A DNA stretch of 64,000 nt from Halomarina rubra (GCF_023699475.1 NZ_JALXFV010000008.1:815818-879817); one strand, 5' to 3'. Positions 51,185-60,317 are shown, numbered from the stretch's first letter. Numbers and translations are program-made. The notes: generated by a model from the sequence alone, not told the origin.

Positions 51185-51808
51185 CTACAGTCGGTCCGCG
51201 TCCCCGAACGCCCGCATCGCGTAGTAGAACCGCTGGAGCGCGGTGAAGTGCCCGACCACTGCGAAGAACACCAGCGTCCACCCGACGACGGTCAGTCCGA
51301 CGAGGGTGTCGGTGTAGAGCCACGCCACCACGCCGAGGACGCCGACGATGACGAGTCGGTCCGCACGACCCACAAGCCCGCCGTAGACGCGGTCCAGACC
51401 GACGGCCTGTGCCTGCGTCCCGAGGTAGGAGGTCATCACGACGCCGGTCACCGCCGCGAGACCGAGCGCCCACTGTTCGACGCCCGCCGCGAGGCCGACG
51501 AGGATGAAGATGTCCGCGTAGCGGTCGAGCACGTGGTCGAGCAGGTCGCCCGCGGGCGAGGCGACGTTCAGCCGACGCGCCAGCGCGCCGTCGAGGATGT
51601 CGAGCCAGCCGTTGCAGAAGACGAGTATCGACCCGACGAGGTAGAGCACCGGGGCCGACTGACCGAACGCGAAGGCGAGACCGGCCGCCGCCGCGAGCGC
51701 GATGGCACCGACGCTCACCGCGTTGGGCGTCAGTCCGAGGCGCTCGGAGACGTCGACGAACGGCGCGAGGAACCGGTTGGCGACCGGTCGGAACTGGTCG
51801 AGCGTCAT
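51185..51808 (-). CDS. CDP-alcohol phosphatidyltransferase family protein
   Basis: A 207-residue integral membrane enzyme that transfers a CDP-activated lipid to an alcohol head group. The catalytic motif is complete: DGALARRLNVASPAGDLLDH continuing VLD, i.e. DG-x2-AR-x8-G-x3-D-x3-D. There are six predicted helices (AIALAAAAGLAFAFGQ and others). In archaea this branch makes archaetidyl-inositol phosphate or related lipids; which one is not resolvable. It is the last gene of the hisC-kinase-transferase operon (four-base overlap). Confidence 0.9.
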   Translation of the reverse strand: MTLDQFRPVANRFLAPFVDVSERLGLTPNAVSVGAIALAAAAGLAFAFGQSAPVLYLVGSILVFCNGWLDILDGALARRLNVASPAGDLLDHVLDRYADIFILVGLAAGVEQWALGLAAVTGVVMTSYLGTQAQAVGLDRVYGGLVGRADRLVIVGVLGVVAWLYTDTLVGLTVVGWTLVFFAVVGHFTALQRFYYAMRAFGDADRL

Positions 51809-52371
51809 AGGTACCCCGTGAAGTCCACGTCGCCGGCGCTCGGCTCGCGCTCGTCGGCGAGGACGGCGCGCAGTTCCTCGGCGACCGCCTCGGGCGTGCG
51901 GTCGGTGGTGTCTATCTCGTACACCGATTCGAGCCCGTGGCGCTGGACGGCTTCGCCGAGAATCACGTCGAGAGCTTCTGCTTCCGCGTTCTCGCGAGCG
52001 TAGCGAGTGAGAGCTTGCGGCGACTTCGTCGACGCATCGTTCTCTCGTGCTTTCTCCTCGGTCTCGCCGCGCTCTCGGAGCCGAGATTCGAGCGACTCGG
52101 GGTGACAGCGCAACACGACTACGCGGTCGGCGTCGAAGTGGTGTGCGAGGTGCGACTCGACGACGACCGTCTCGTCGTCCGCGCTCGCGTTCGCCGCCAG
52201 CCACTCCTCCAACGCCTCGAAGTCGGCGTAGAGGCTCGCCCGGTCGGGGTCCTCGCCGTCGTGGAGTCCCTCCTCGCGGATGACGTCGTTGAGGTGGACG
52301 ACGGCGTAATCGAGCGTCTCGGTCGCGGTGGTCTTCCCGGTGCCGGGCGTCCCCGTGACGGCGACCCTCAC
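51805..52371 (-). CDS. Fap7/hCINAP-type adenylate kinase-like NTPase
   Basis: A 188-residue P-loop enzyme. The Walker A VAVTGTPGTGKTTATETL is at residue 3, VVESHLAHHFDADRVVVLRC is the Walker B region, and LRERGETEEKARENDASTKS is the lid. Fap7 proteins act in the final maturation of the small ribosomal subunit and have adenylate kinase activity; this family role is established elsewhere, not shown here. It starts at GTG, overlapping the hisC stop (GTGA), and its own stop overlaps the next start (ATGA). Confidence 0.9.
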   Translation of the reverse strand: MRVAVTGTPGTGKTTATETLDYAVVHLNDVIREEGLHDGEDPDRASLYADFEALEEWLAANASADDETVVVESHLAHHFDADRVVVLRCHPESLESRLRERGETEEKARENDASTKSPQALTRYARENAEAEALDVILGEAVQRHGLESVYEIDTTDRTPEAVAEELRAVLADEREPSAGDVDFTGYL

Positions 52372-53486
52372 GCCTCGGGCACCTCCGCGAGGACGCGGTT
52401 GACGACCTCGACGGCCCGTTCGGTCTCCTCGCGAGTGCCGGTCGTGATTCGGATGCAGTCGGGGAGGCCGAAGCTCGAACAGTCCCGGACGATGACGCCC
52501 CGACGCTGTGTCGCGTCAGCGACGGCGCTCCCTGCGTTCTCCTCACCCTCGCCGCTCGGGGCGGCCCCGCTCACGTCCACGAGGACGAAGTTCCCGCCGC
52601 TCTCGAACGTCGGCGCGTCGAGGTGCTCGTGGAGGTAGTCGCGTGCCCAGCGGGCGGTCTCGACCGTCTCGGTGACGAACTCGTCGTCCGAGAGCGCCGC
52701 CAGCCCAGCGCGGCACGCCAGTTCGTTGACCGAGAACGGTGTGTTGACACGGGCGTACACGTCGGCCCACGACTCGGGGGTCATCATGTACCCGAGCCGG
52801 AGCCCCGCCAGTCCGTACGCCTTCGAGAACGTGCGGAGGATGGCGACATCCTCTCGCTCGCCCAGCAGCGTCCGTTTGCTCTCGGATTCGGAGAACTCGG
52901 CGTACGCCTCGTCGACGACGACGAGCGTCTCGTCGTCCGTCTCCTCGGCCAATCGTTCGACCTCGCTCGTCGGCATCTCGCTGCCGACGGGGCTGTGCGG
53001 GCTGATGACGAAGACGACGCGCTCGCCGTCGTAGGCGTCGAGGACGACGTCGGCGGTCTGGGCGAACTCGTCGGCCTTCGACAGCGAGTACGTCGCGACG
53101 TCGCCGTGGTGGTAGCGCGCGCTCATCGCGTAGTAGGCGAACCCCGGTCGCGGGACGAGGACGTCGTCGCCGGGGTCGAGCATCGCGCGGTGGAGGTAGT
53201 CGAGCGCACCGTCGCCGCCGGGAGCCAGCCACACCTGTTCGGACGCGAGGTCCCAGCTCTCCGCGATGGCCTCGACGAGGTCGACCTGCGAGGACTTGGG
53301 GTAGCGGTTGACGCCGGCGGCGTGGTCGCGGATGGCGTCGACGGCCGCCGGCGAGGCCCCGAGCGCGTTCTCGTTCGACGAGAGGACGACGAACGACTCG
53401 GGGTCGCGACCGAGTTCGCGGGCCACCTCCTCGATGCCCCGCCCGGCCTGGTACACCGAGTACGACGAGCGGTCCCGTGGTTCCAT
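52368..53486 (-). CDS. hisC: Histidinol-phosphate aminotransferase
   Basis: A 372-residue PLP-dependent transaminase that converts imidazole-acetol phosphate to histidinol phosphate in histidine synthesis. VARELGRDPESFVVLSSNEN opens the substrate site. WLAPGGDGALDYLHRAM, VVVDEAYAEFSESES and the PLP-lysine segment RTFSKAYGLAGLRLGYMM are diagnostic. The C-terminal DCIRITTGTREETERAVEVV contains the carboxylate-binding Arg. The ATG at 53484-53486 is the family start. It is the first gene of a three-gene operon. Confidence 0.95.
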   Translation of the reverse strand: MEPRDRSSYSVYQAGRGIEEVARELGRDPESFVVLSSNENALGASPAAVDAIRDHAAGVNRYPKSSQVDLVEAIAESWDLASEQVWLAPGGDGALDYLHRAMLDPGDDVLVPRPGFAYYAMSARYHHGDVATYSLSKADEFAQTADVVLDAYDGERVVFVISPHSPVGSEMPTSEVERLAEETDDETLVVVDEAYAEFSESESKRTLLGEREDVAILRTFSKAYGLAGLRLGYMMTPESWADVYARVNTPFSVNELACRAGLAALSDDEFVTETVETARWARDYLHEHLDAPTFESGGNFVLVDVSGAAPSGEGEENAGSAVADATQRRGVIVRDCSSFGLPDCIRITTGTREETERAVEVVNRVLAEVPEA

Positions 53487-53640
53487 ACGCGAAACGTGCG
53501 GACGGCGCGGCTTAAGCGTGCTCACACGCCGCCGTGCGGTCCCGTGGCGCGCCGACCGTCTCGGAGCCACGGGGACGGCCCCGCGACCGAATCGGTCGTC
53601 ATCCGAACCGTTCTTTGTGATTCCGGACGGTCTCTCGACC

Positions 53641-54099
53641 ATGTCAGTCGCCGACGCCGTCGCCTACACGACCCACCTCCTGTTCGCCGGCCTCTGGACC
53701 GGCACCGTCCTGTTCGTCACCGTCGGCATCCTCCCGCTCGGCCTCCGGGGAGACATCCGTCCGGCCCCGTTCGAGTTCGCCGTCTCGCGACTGTCGACGG
53801 TGACCAGAGTCAGTGCGCTCGCGCTGTTCGTCACGGGCGGCCACATGGCCGGGAACGCCTACACCGTCGAGTCGCTCACCGGTAGCCCGCGGGGCCACCT
53901 CGTGCTCACGATGGTCGCGCTCTGGTTCCTCCTCGCTGCGCTCGTCGAGGTCGGGAGCGCCCGGATGCGCCGCGGCCTGAACGCCGAGAAGGTCCGGACG
54001 CCCGCCCGCGACGGCAAGCCGTTCCTCTACGCCGCGAGCGTCGTCGCCCTCTTGTTGCTCGTCGACGCCGGCCTGCTCGCCGGCGGCGTCGTCTTCTGA
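53641..54099 (+). CDS. CopD-like four-helix membrane protein
   Basis: A 152-residue integral membrane protein with four helices (AYTTHLLFAGLWTGTVLFVT; STVTRVSALALFVTGGHMAG; LVLTMVALWFLLAALVEVGS; PFLYAASVVALLLLVDAGLL). The early His in HLLFAGLWTG and a mid-membrane GGHMAGN recall the CopD/DUF2269-type families, which can bind haem or copper. The assignment is tentative. It is divergent from hisC. Confidence 0.75.
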   Translation: MSVADAVAYTTHLLFAGLWTGTVLFVTVGILPLGLRGDIRPAPFEFAVSRLSTVTRVSALALFVTGGHMAGNAYTVESLTGSPRGHLVLTMVALWFLLAALVEVGSARMRRGLNAEKVRTPARDGKPFLYAASVVALLLLVDAGLLAGGVVF

Positions 54100-54156
54100 G
54101 CGGTCTTTCCCCCCGACACGGGAGAGCGTTATCCCGTCGGCGACGAATCTCACGGT

Positions 54157-54396
54157 ATGGCCCTGCTCGAAGCGCTCGTCATCTTCGTCGTCGGCTACGT
54201 CAGCGGCACGATAACCCGCTGGTTCGCCGGTGTCGCGGCGATACTGGCACTCCTGCTCGCCATCCTCGGGCTGGCGGCTCCGGGGTGGTTCCTCGACATC
54301 CTCGACCCCCTCTTCCGCGTCTACGCGGGCAACGAACTCCTGTTCCTCTCGGGGTTCCTGTTCGCCATCGCCCACCGCGAGCGCGGGAGCGACTGA
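54157..54396 (+). CDS. Small membrane protein
   Basis: A 79-residue protein of two or three hydrophobic helices (LEALVIFVVGYVSGTITRWF; AAILALLLAILGLAAPGWFL; ELLFLSGFLFAIAHRERGSD). It follows the CopD-like gene on the same strand with a 57-base gap and may be co-transcribed. The family is unknown. Confidence 0.65.
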   Translation: MALLEALVIFVVGYVSGTITRWFAGVAAILALLLAILGLAAPGWFLDILDPLFRVYAGNELLFLSGFLFAIAHRERGSD

Positions 54397-54426
54397 GTAG
54401 GAACGAAGAGTCGACGCTCGGTGTCC

Positions 54427-55914
54427 TCAGTCCGCGGGTGTCGCGTGCTCCTCCTCGACGACGTTCTCGGTCCACGTCCCGCGGAGGAACCACACCGCCG
54501 CGACGACGACGCTGGCGACGTTCGAGAACGCGATACCCCACCAGACGCCTGTCGGACCCATCCCCGCTAGCTGACTGAAGTAGTACGCCGCGGGGATGCG
54601 GAACACCCACAGCGAGGCGATGCCGAAGCCCATCGCGAGCGTCGTCGACCCGCTGCCTCGGAACCCGCCCTGGAGGATCTGGAACGCCCCGAGGAACGCG
54701 AACGTCGGCCCGACGACGACGAGGTAGTCGACGCCGATTGCGGTGACGTCGGCCGCACCCTCACCGGAGATGAACACGCCGACGATGCTGTCGGCGAACG
54801 TCATCGCGACGACACTCACCCCGACGAGGACGACGGCGATGATGAGCACGCCCGCGCGGACGGCCCGCTTCGCGCGGTCGGCCTGGTCGCTGCCGAGGTT
54901 CTGGCCGACGACGGTCTCGGTCCCGCGGGCGAACCCGAGCGCCGGGAGGAACACGAGCGACGTGATGCGGTTGGCGATGGTGAACCCGCCCACGACGGCG
55001 TCTTTCCCCATGGCCGCGTCCGCGCCGACGACCGCGACGAGCGCGGTGAGGACGGTGATACCCAGTGCGCGCGTCGACTGCTCGACGCTGGCGGGCGCAC
55101 CGATGCGGACGATACGCTCGACGGTCTCGCGGCGCAAGATGAGGTCGTCGAGCGAGAGGTGGATGCCGACCGCTCCCGAGAACAGCCAAGCGAACCCGAG
55201 GGTCGCTCCGAGCGCCCGCGAGATGACCGTCGCGGCGGCCGCGCCCTGCACGCCCATCCCGGTGAACCCGGTGAGGTCGAGCAGCGTCGCTTCGAGGCCG
55301 CGGAGACCGAGTGCGCCGAACAGCACGTTGTCCTGGAACCCGAGGATGAGCAGCGGGTCGAGGACGACGTTGATGGCGACGCCGAACGCCATCAGGTACA
55401 GCGGCGTCTTCGTGTCGCCCCAGCCACGCAGGAGCGCCTGGAAGATGAAGAAGCCGAACATGAACACGACACCGAGGAAGATGGTGCGCGTGTAGTCGAC
55501 GGCGAGGCGGTGGACCTCACTGCCCGGTGTGGCGCCGACGAGTCCGAGCAGTTGCGGGACCAGCAGGTAGCCGACCGCCGAGAAGGCGACGGCGAGGACG
55601 GAGACGAACGCGATGGTCTGGCCCGCGACGTGGTCGATGCGGGCGTCGTTGCCCGCGCCCTTGTGCTGGGCGACGAGCACCGTCCCCGCGACGGTGAATC
55701 CGCCGGCGAAGCTGATGGTGAGGAAGACCAGCGGCCACGCGAGACCGAGGGCGGTGACGGCGTCCTCGCCGAGACGGCCCACCCAGAAGGTGTCCGCGAG
55801 GTTGTAGCCCACCTGGAGGAGCATCGAGAGGATGATGGGTCCCGACAGGACCAGCATCGGCTTGACGAGGTCGCCGTCGGTGACGTTGACCGAGCGGTCC
55901 TCGGCCTCGCTCAT
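54427..55914 (-). CDS. MATE family multidrug efflux transporter
   Basis: A 495-residue 12-helix exporter that would pump organic cations or drugs with Na+ or H+. Motifs of the two half-bundles are visible: VLSGPIILSMLLQVGYNLAD with TFWVGRLGEDAVTALGLAWP, and VGGFTIANRITSLVFLPALG with FARGTETVVGQNLGSDQADR. Its ATG overlaps the TetR stop by four bases, so it is controlled with the regulator. The drug specificity is unknown. Confidence 0.94.
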   Translation of the reverse strand: MSEAEDRSVNVTDGDLVKPMLVLSGPIILSMLLQVGYNLADTFWVGRLGEDAVTALGLAWPLVFLTISFAGGFTVAGTVLVAQHKGAGNDARIDHVAGQTIAFVSVLAVAFSAVGYLLVPQLLGLVGATPGSEVHRLAVDYTRTIFLGVVFMFGFFIFQALLRGWGDTKTPLYLMAFGVAINVVLDPLLILGFQDNVLFGALGLRGLEATLLDLTGFTGMGVQGAAAATVISRALGATLGFAWLFSGAVGIHLSLDDLILRRETVERIVRIGAPASVEQSTRALGITVLTALVAVVGADAAMGKDAVVGGFTIANRITSLVFLPALGFARGTETVVGQNLGSDQADRAKRAVRAGVLIIAVVLVGVSVVAMTFADSIVGVFISGEGAADVTAIGVDYLVVVGPTFAFLGAFQILQGGFRGSGSTTLAMGFGIASLWVFRIPAAYYFSQLAGMGPTGVWWGIAFSNVASVVVAAVWFLRGTWTENVVEEEHATPAD

Positions 55915-56501
55915 TCCTCGCCTCTCAGGGAGGCGAGGAGCCGGTCCGCACCCTCTCGCGTCGTCGGCATCACGTCGTCGTCGGTCGTCGCGTAGCGCAG
56001 CATCGCGCCGTCGATGGTCGAGAGCAACACGTCCGCGAGCGCGTCGGTGTCGACCTCGCGGAGCCGGCCCGCCTCGACGTCCTGCTCGATGAGACCGACG
56101 AGCGTCTCGCGGTACAGTCGGTCGTACTGCGTGAACTGCTCGCGGTAGGCGGGGTCGGAGGCCGCCTCCGCGCGCATCTGGACGAACGCCGCGCGGAACC
56201 CCGCGCGTTCGTCGTCGACGTCGCGCGGAATCATCGCGCTGACGAACTCCTCGGTCGTCTCGACGTCGTCGCCTTCGAGGAACTCGGCGTTGCGGTCGAT
56301 GAGCCACGAGAGGAACTCGATCAGCAGGTCGTCTTTCGTCTCGTAGTGGTAGTAGAGGAGGGATTTCGACTTCTCGAACTCGTCCGCGATGTTCTGGATG
56401 GTGAGGTCCGCGGTCCCGTTGTCGCGCAGTGCGCGATAGGTGGCCTTCATGATGGCCTCGCGGGTGTCCTCACAGCCGTCGTTGGAGGTGTCCGCACTCA
56501 T
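55911..56501 (-). CDS. TetR/AcrR family transcriptional regulator of the MATE operon
   Basis: A 196-residue repressor. The N-terminal HTH is TREAIMKATYRALRDNGTAD with LTIQNIADEFEKSKSLLYYH and YETKDDLLIEFLSWLIDRN. The rest is the all-helical ligand-binding and dimer domain. It is the first gene of a two-gene operon with the MATE pump, and an 18-base palindrome lies four bases before its start codon, so autoregulation with ligand-relieved repression of the pump is likely. Confidence 0.93.
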   Translation of the reverse strand: MSADTSNDGCEDTREAIMKATYRALRDNGTADLTIQNIADEFEKSKSLLYYHYETKDDLLIEFLSWLIDRNAEFLEGDDVETTEEFVSAMIPRDVDDERAGFRAAFVQMRAEAASDPAYREQFTQYDRLYRETLVGLIEQDVEAGRLREVDTDALADVLLSTIDGAMLRYATTDDDVMPTTREGADRLLASLRGEE

Positions 56502-56504
56502 TAG

Positions 56505-56522
56505 TGACTGAATATTCAGTCA
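56505..56522. promoter_or_regulatory. 18-base palindromic operator TGACTGAATATTCAGTCA
   Basis: A perfect inverted repeat immediately upstream of the TetR ATG. The AATATT centre and TGACTGA half-sites fit the size and symmetry of TetR-family operators. Binding would block transcription of the tetR-MATE operon. Confidence 0.75.
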
Positions 56523-56582
56523 GGTCCGAAAAGCGTTACGAGACGCTCGACACCACGGCAGGGGCTGACGTGGGACGCCGCC

Positions 56583-58223
56583 TCAACGCGAGAGTGCGTC
56601 GTGGAGCGTGTCGGCGGCCCGGAGCGCGAGCGCCGCGATGGTGAGCGTCGGGTTCATCGCGCCGCTCGTCGGGAACACCGACGAGGAGACGACGCTGAGG
56701 TTGGGGTGGTCGTGCGCGCGCAGTTCGGCGTCGACGACGCTCGTCGCGGGGTCGGTTCCCATCCGGGTCGTCCCCATGTGGTGGAACGCGGGGCCGGTGT
56801 TCTCGGGGCCGACCTGCCAGCGGACCTCCGCGCCCATCTCCGCGAGGATGTGCTCCTGAATCTGGTTGGCGCGTGCGAGCGTCCGCCGGGTCCGGTCGTC
56901 GATGTTCCAGACGACGCGGGGGACGGGGTTGCCGTGGTCGTCGGTCCGGTCGGGGTCGAGCGCGATGCGGTTCTCGGCGCGCGGGAGTTGCCCGACGAGC
57001 GCCCCGACCTCGACGAACCGGCCGTAGGACTCGCGAACCTCGGCCAGCAGGTCGTCGCCCCACTGCTCGCCGTCGAGGGCGACGTCGGTGGGCGCAGGGC
57101 CGGCGTAGTTTACGAACTCCAGTTTGAGCGGGCCGCAGTCGGCGTCGCTCGCGGGGACCGAGGCGGCAGTTCCCGTCGCGCCAGCGGTCGGGTCGTCGTA
57201 GAACTGGTGGCACTCGCTGGTGTTGAACCCGACGTGCTTCTGACGGGTCGGTTCGTCGAGGACGCCGCCCGTCCCGGCGTACAGGTGGTCCATGAAGTAC
57301 CTGCCGACCGCACCCGAGGCGTTCGCGAGACCGTCGGGATTCGCCTCGTCGGCCGACAGGAGGAGCAACCGGGGCGTCTCGACGCCGCCCGCCGCGAGGA
57401 CGAACTGGTCGGCCTCGACGGTCCGCTCTCCGCCGCCTCCCTCGGGACCGTCGTCGGCGTACACCGCGCGCACGAGGCGCTCACCACGCTCGTCGGTGTC
57501 CAGTCGCTGGACGGGCGCGTTCGCGACGACGGTCGCGCCCTCGTCCTCGGCGGCGGCGACGTGGCGCTCGGCGGTGTACTTCGCCCGCGATGGGCAGACG
57601 GGTTTGCACGTCCCGTACCCGACGCAGGTCGGTGCGTCGTCGTACGCCTCCGAGTTGCGGGCGTTGCTCGCCGAGTGCATGTCGACGCCGAGGCGTTCGC
57701 AGGCCGGCGCGAACAGCGAGTCCGAGTACGACGGTGGGAACGCCGCCATCGGGTACGGTTCTTCGCGTGGGGCGGCGTAGGGGTCGTCCGCGGCCCCCGC
57801 CACGCCGAGTTCGCGTTCGGCGGCCGCGTAGTACGGTCGGAGGTCCTCGTACCCGATGGGCCAGTCGACGCCCACGCCGTCGCGACTGTGGCGCTCGAAG
57901 TCCGACTCGTGGAGGCGCATCACCATCCCGTGCCAGTGGAGGGAACTCCCGCCGACTCCCTTCACGCGGGCGTGGTTCAGCGGGTAGTCGCGACCCTCGC
58001 TCGTGTACGCGTCGCGCTCGCCGCCCATCTCCCAGACGCCACGCCAGTCGCCCGAGCGTACGAACGCCTCCATCCGTTCGAGACGGTCCTCGTCCGGACC
58101 GTCGAACCGGGGGCCAGCGTCGAGGACGAGGACGTCGTGCCCTCGTTTCGCGAGGCGGTCGGCGACCAACGCTCCGGCGGGGCCCGCACCGACGACACAG
58201 ACGTCGGTCTCGTGGTCGCTCAC
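56583..58223 (-). CDS. GMC family FAD-dependent oxidoreductase
   Basis: A 546-residue flavoenzyme of the glucose-methanol-choline/gluconate dehydrogenase type. The FAD-binding VCVVGAGPAGALVADRLAKR and GVGGSSLHWHGMVMRL lie near the N-terminus. A four-Cys segment (PTCVGYGTCKPVCPSRAKYT) resembles that of gluconate/sorbitol dehydrogenase large subunits. The C-terminal active-site motif is FHHMGTTRMGTDPATSVVD with SGAMNPTLTIAALALRAAD. It starts at GTG 58221-58223, overlapping the subunit-3 stop (GTGA). An alcohol or sugar substrate is likely; the exact one is unknown. Confidence 0.92.
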   Translation of the reverse strand: MSDHETDVCVVGAGPAGALVADRLAKRGHDVLVLDAGPRFDGPDEDRLERMEAFVRSGDWRGVWEMGGERDAYTSEGRDYPLNHARVKGVGGSSLHWHGMVMRLHESDFERHSRDGVGVDWPIGYEDLRPYYAAAERELGVAGAADDPYAAPREEPYPMAAFPPSYSDSLFAPACERLGVDMHSASNARNSEAYDDAPTCVGYGTCKPVCPSRAKYTAERHVAAAEDEGATVVANAPVQRLDTDERGERLVRAVYADDGPEGGGGERTVEADQFVLAAGGVETPRLLLLSADEANPDGLANASGAVGRYFMDHLYAGTGGVLDEPTRQKHVGFNTSECHQFYDDPTAGATGTAASVPASDADCGPLKLEFVNYAGPAPTDVALDGEQWGDDLLAEVRESYGRFVEVGALVGQLPRAENRIALDPDRTDDHGNPVPRVVWNIDDRTRRTLARANQIQEHILAEMGAEVRWQVGPENTGPAFHHMGTTRMGTDPATSVVDAELRAHDHPNLSVVSSSVFPTSGAMNPTLTIAALALRAADTLHDALSR

Positions 58224-58819
58224 GGCGACTCGCCCCCGTCCCCGGAGTCGTCTCCACGTTCGCTCCCGGTTCGGGCCGCCTCGGGTCCGCGCCGGTAGCT
58301 CTCGACACCGCCGGGGTAACCGACGGGGTTCTCGATGCCCGCCAGCCGACCTCCCGTCGGCGAGGCGTAGAAGGCGTACAGCAGTTCTTCGACGACGTAG
58401 TAGCGAATCCGCTCGCCGCGCCGCCCCTCGGGGTCGGCGTCGGCCGTGTCCGCCCCGAGCTCCCGGAGCACCGACTCGCGGGTGTCGCGGTCGAGGTCGG
58501 CGTAGGGAGCGCCGTACCACGCCCGCGCCGCCGCGTCGAGGTCCGAGACGGCGCGTCGGAGTCCCTCGCGGTACGTCTCGCGCCCCCGAACCCGGCCGAG
58601 GGAGTACGTCTCGACGAACTCCTCGACGCCTTCGACGCCGCTCGGATACAGCACCTCGGCGGCAGCGGCGAGCGACCTCAGCAGTGCGTCCGCGCCGGTC
58701 TCGTCGTCACCGTCGGCGGGGGAGCCGTCGTCGAACGCGAGGACGCCCGCCCCGACGCCCGCACCCGCCAGCCCGGTCGCTCCGAGCGCGACCAGGGCGT
58801 CCCGACGGGTGAGTCTCAT
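58220..58819 (-). CDS. Gluconate 2-dehydrogenase subunit 3 family protein, Tat-exported
   Basis: A 199-residue partner subunit. The N-terminus MRLTRRDALVALGATGLAGA is a twin-arginine signal (TRRDALVAL), so the folded complex, including the FAD subunit that lacks its own signal, is probably exported as a pair. The core (AAAEVLYPSGVEGVEEFVET, YYVVEELLYAFYASPTGGRL) matches the Gluconate_2-dh3 family. The usual third, cytochrome c subunit is absent, as expected in haloarchaea. Confidence 0.9.
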   Translation of the reverse strand: MRLTRRDALVALGATGLAGAGVGAGVLAFDDGSPADGDDETGADALLRSLAAAAEVLYPSGVEGVEEFVETYSLGRVRGRETYREGLRRAVSDLDAAARAWYGAPYADLDRDTRESVLRELGADTADADPEGRRGERIRYYVVEELLYAFYASPTGGRLAGIENPVGYPGGVESYRRGPEAARTGSERGDDSGDGGESP

Positions 58820-58888
58820 CGGCGGAGGATTAGGCGAACCTAAACTTATGCGTTGGCATCCGGGACCACCGACGACGGGCGCGACCGG

Positions 58889-59308
58889 TCACCCGACGCT
58901 GGCCCGTCGCTCGGTGCGCAGCGCCCAGACGACCAGCACCGCGGCGCTCCCGAGCACGGGACCCAACACCACGCTCGGGGGGAGTTCGTACCCGAGGTTC
59001 CACGCGAGCACGTACCCGTGGACGTACGCGAGGATGCCGAGCGTCCAGAGCTTGGTGACTCTGAAGACGCGTGGACTGGCGGGTGGGTCCGCACGCGCCG
59101 CGGTGTTCATGATTCCCAGCACTCCGACCATCAGGGCGGGAACGAGGACCACGGCGACGGGTTTCGGAACGAGGTTGTCCGGTTCTCCGCCCGTGTCGAA
59201 GTGAATCGCCATCTCGGCGGGGAGGTCGCCCCAGAGCGCGATGCCGAGGCCCACGGTGAGTGCGGCCAACACCACGCCGAGGTGGTCGACGGTTCGAAGG
59301 GGGGCCAT
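58889..59308 (-). CDS. DUF1648-type membrane protein
   Basis: A 139-residue protein with four helices (VVLAALTVGLGIALWGDLPA; VAVVLVPALMVGVLGIMNTA; LGILAYVHGYVLAWNLGYEL; GPVLGSAAVLVVWALRTERR). The DUF1648 pattern LWGDLPAEMAIHFDTGGEPD is clear. The start is the ATG at 59306-59308. Relatives are often annotated as SdpI-like immunity/membrane proteins; only the DUF1648 half is present here. Function is unknown. Confidence 0.82.
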   Translation of the reverse strand: MAPLRTVDHLGVVLAALTVGLGIALWGDLPAEMAIHFDTGGEPDNLVPKPVAVVLVPALMVGVLGIMNTAARADPPASPRVFRVTKLWTLGILAYVHGYVLAWNLGYELPPSVVLGPVLGSAAVLVVWALRTERRASVG

Positions 59309-59387
59309 AGCGGTCGTTCGCGGCCCAGCCTCTTCAATCGTTTCAGCGTGCAAACGGTTTTGCCCTGGCACCGCCTCCCAACCGCAC

Positions 59388-60296
59388 ATGCCCGTCACTG
59401 CCGTTCCGGACCTGCCCGTCGAGACCGTCGACCTCCCGACCGGCGAGACCATCGCGTACCGTCACCGCCCGGGGGAGGTTCCCCTGGTCCTCCTCCACGG
59501 CAACATGACCTCCTCGAAGCACTGGGACCTCGTGCTCGACGCCGTCGACGAACGGTTCGACTGCTACGCGATGGACATGCGGGGGTTCGGCGGGTCGACC
59601 TACGAGACGCCCGCCGACTCGCTGGCGGACTTCGCCGCCGACGTGGGACCGTTCGCCGACGCCGTCGGTCTCGACTCGTTCCACCTCTGGGGCTGGTCGA
59701 CCGGCGGTGGCGTCGCGATGGCGTTCGCCGCACGTCACCCCGACCGCGTCGACCGACTCGTGTTGATGGACTCGGTGAGCACGCGCGGCTACCCGCTGTT
59801 CCGGACCGACGAGACCGGCCAGCCGACCGACGAACCGTTGACGACTCGCGAGGAGATCGCCGCCACGCCGGCGCTCGCACCCGTCTTCCAGGCCCACGAG
59901 ACTGAGAACCGCGAGACGTTCAAGGCCGTGTGGAATCAGCTCATCTACACCGACGAACGACCCGACGACGACCTCTACGACGCGTACGTCGACGACATGC
60001 TCACCCAGCGCAACCTCGTCGACGTCTACCACGCACTCGCTCACTTCAACGTCAGCGACGAGTCGAACGCCTACGGCGAGGGGTCGGGCCTCGCGAGCGA
60101 GATCACCCATCCGACGCTGGTCGTCCACGGCGACCGCGACCTCGTCATCCCCCGCGAGATGGCCGACGAGACGCTCGCCGACCTGCCGAACGCGGAGTTC
60201 GTCGAACTCGAAGACTGCGGGCACTCCCCGCCCGTCGACGCGCTCGACGACCTGCTGGCGGCGGTCGAACCGTTCTTGCTCGGCGAGGAGAACTAG
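59388..60296 (+). CDS. Alpha/beta hydrolase
   Basis: A 302-residue serine hydrolase. The oxyanion HG motif is LVLLHGNMTSSKHWDLVLDA, the nucleophile elbow is HLWGWSTGGGVAMAFAAR (GxSxG), the acid is in VVHGDRDLVIPREMAD, and the His is in ELEDCGHSPPVDALDD. It resembles epoxide hydrolase / haloperoxidase-like esterases. The ATG at 59388 starts the conserved part. The substrate is unknown; it is convergent with the FAH-family gene. Confidence 0.92.
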   Translation: MPVTAVPDLPVETVDLPTGETIAYRHRPGEVPLVLLHGNMTSSKHWDLVLDAVDERFDCYAMDMRGFGGSTYETPADSLADFAADVGPFADAVGLDSFHLWGWSTGGGVAMAFAARHPDRVDRLVLMDSVSTRGYPLFRTDETGQPTDEPLTTREEIAATPALAPVFQAHETENRETFKAVWNQLIYTDERPDDDLYDAYVDDMLTQRNLVDVYHALAHFNVSDESNAYGEGSGLASEITHPTLVVHGDRDLVIPREMADETLADLPNAEFVELEDCGHSPPVDALDDLLAAVEPFLLGEEN

Positions 60297-60317
60297 CGGC
60301 CCGCCACGGTTCGTCGG

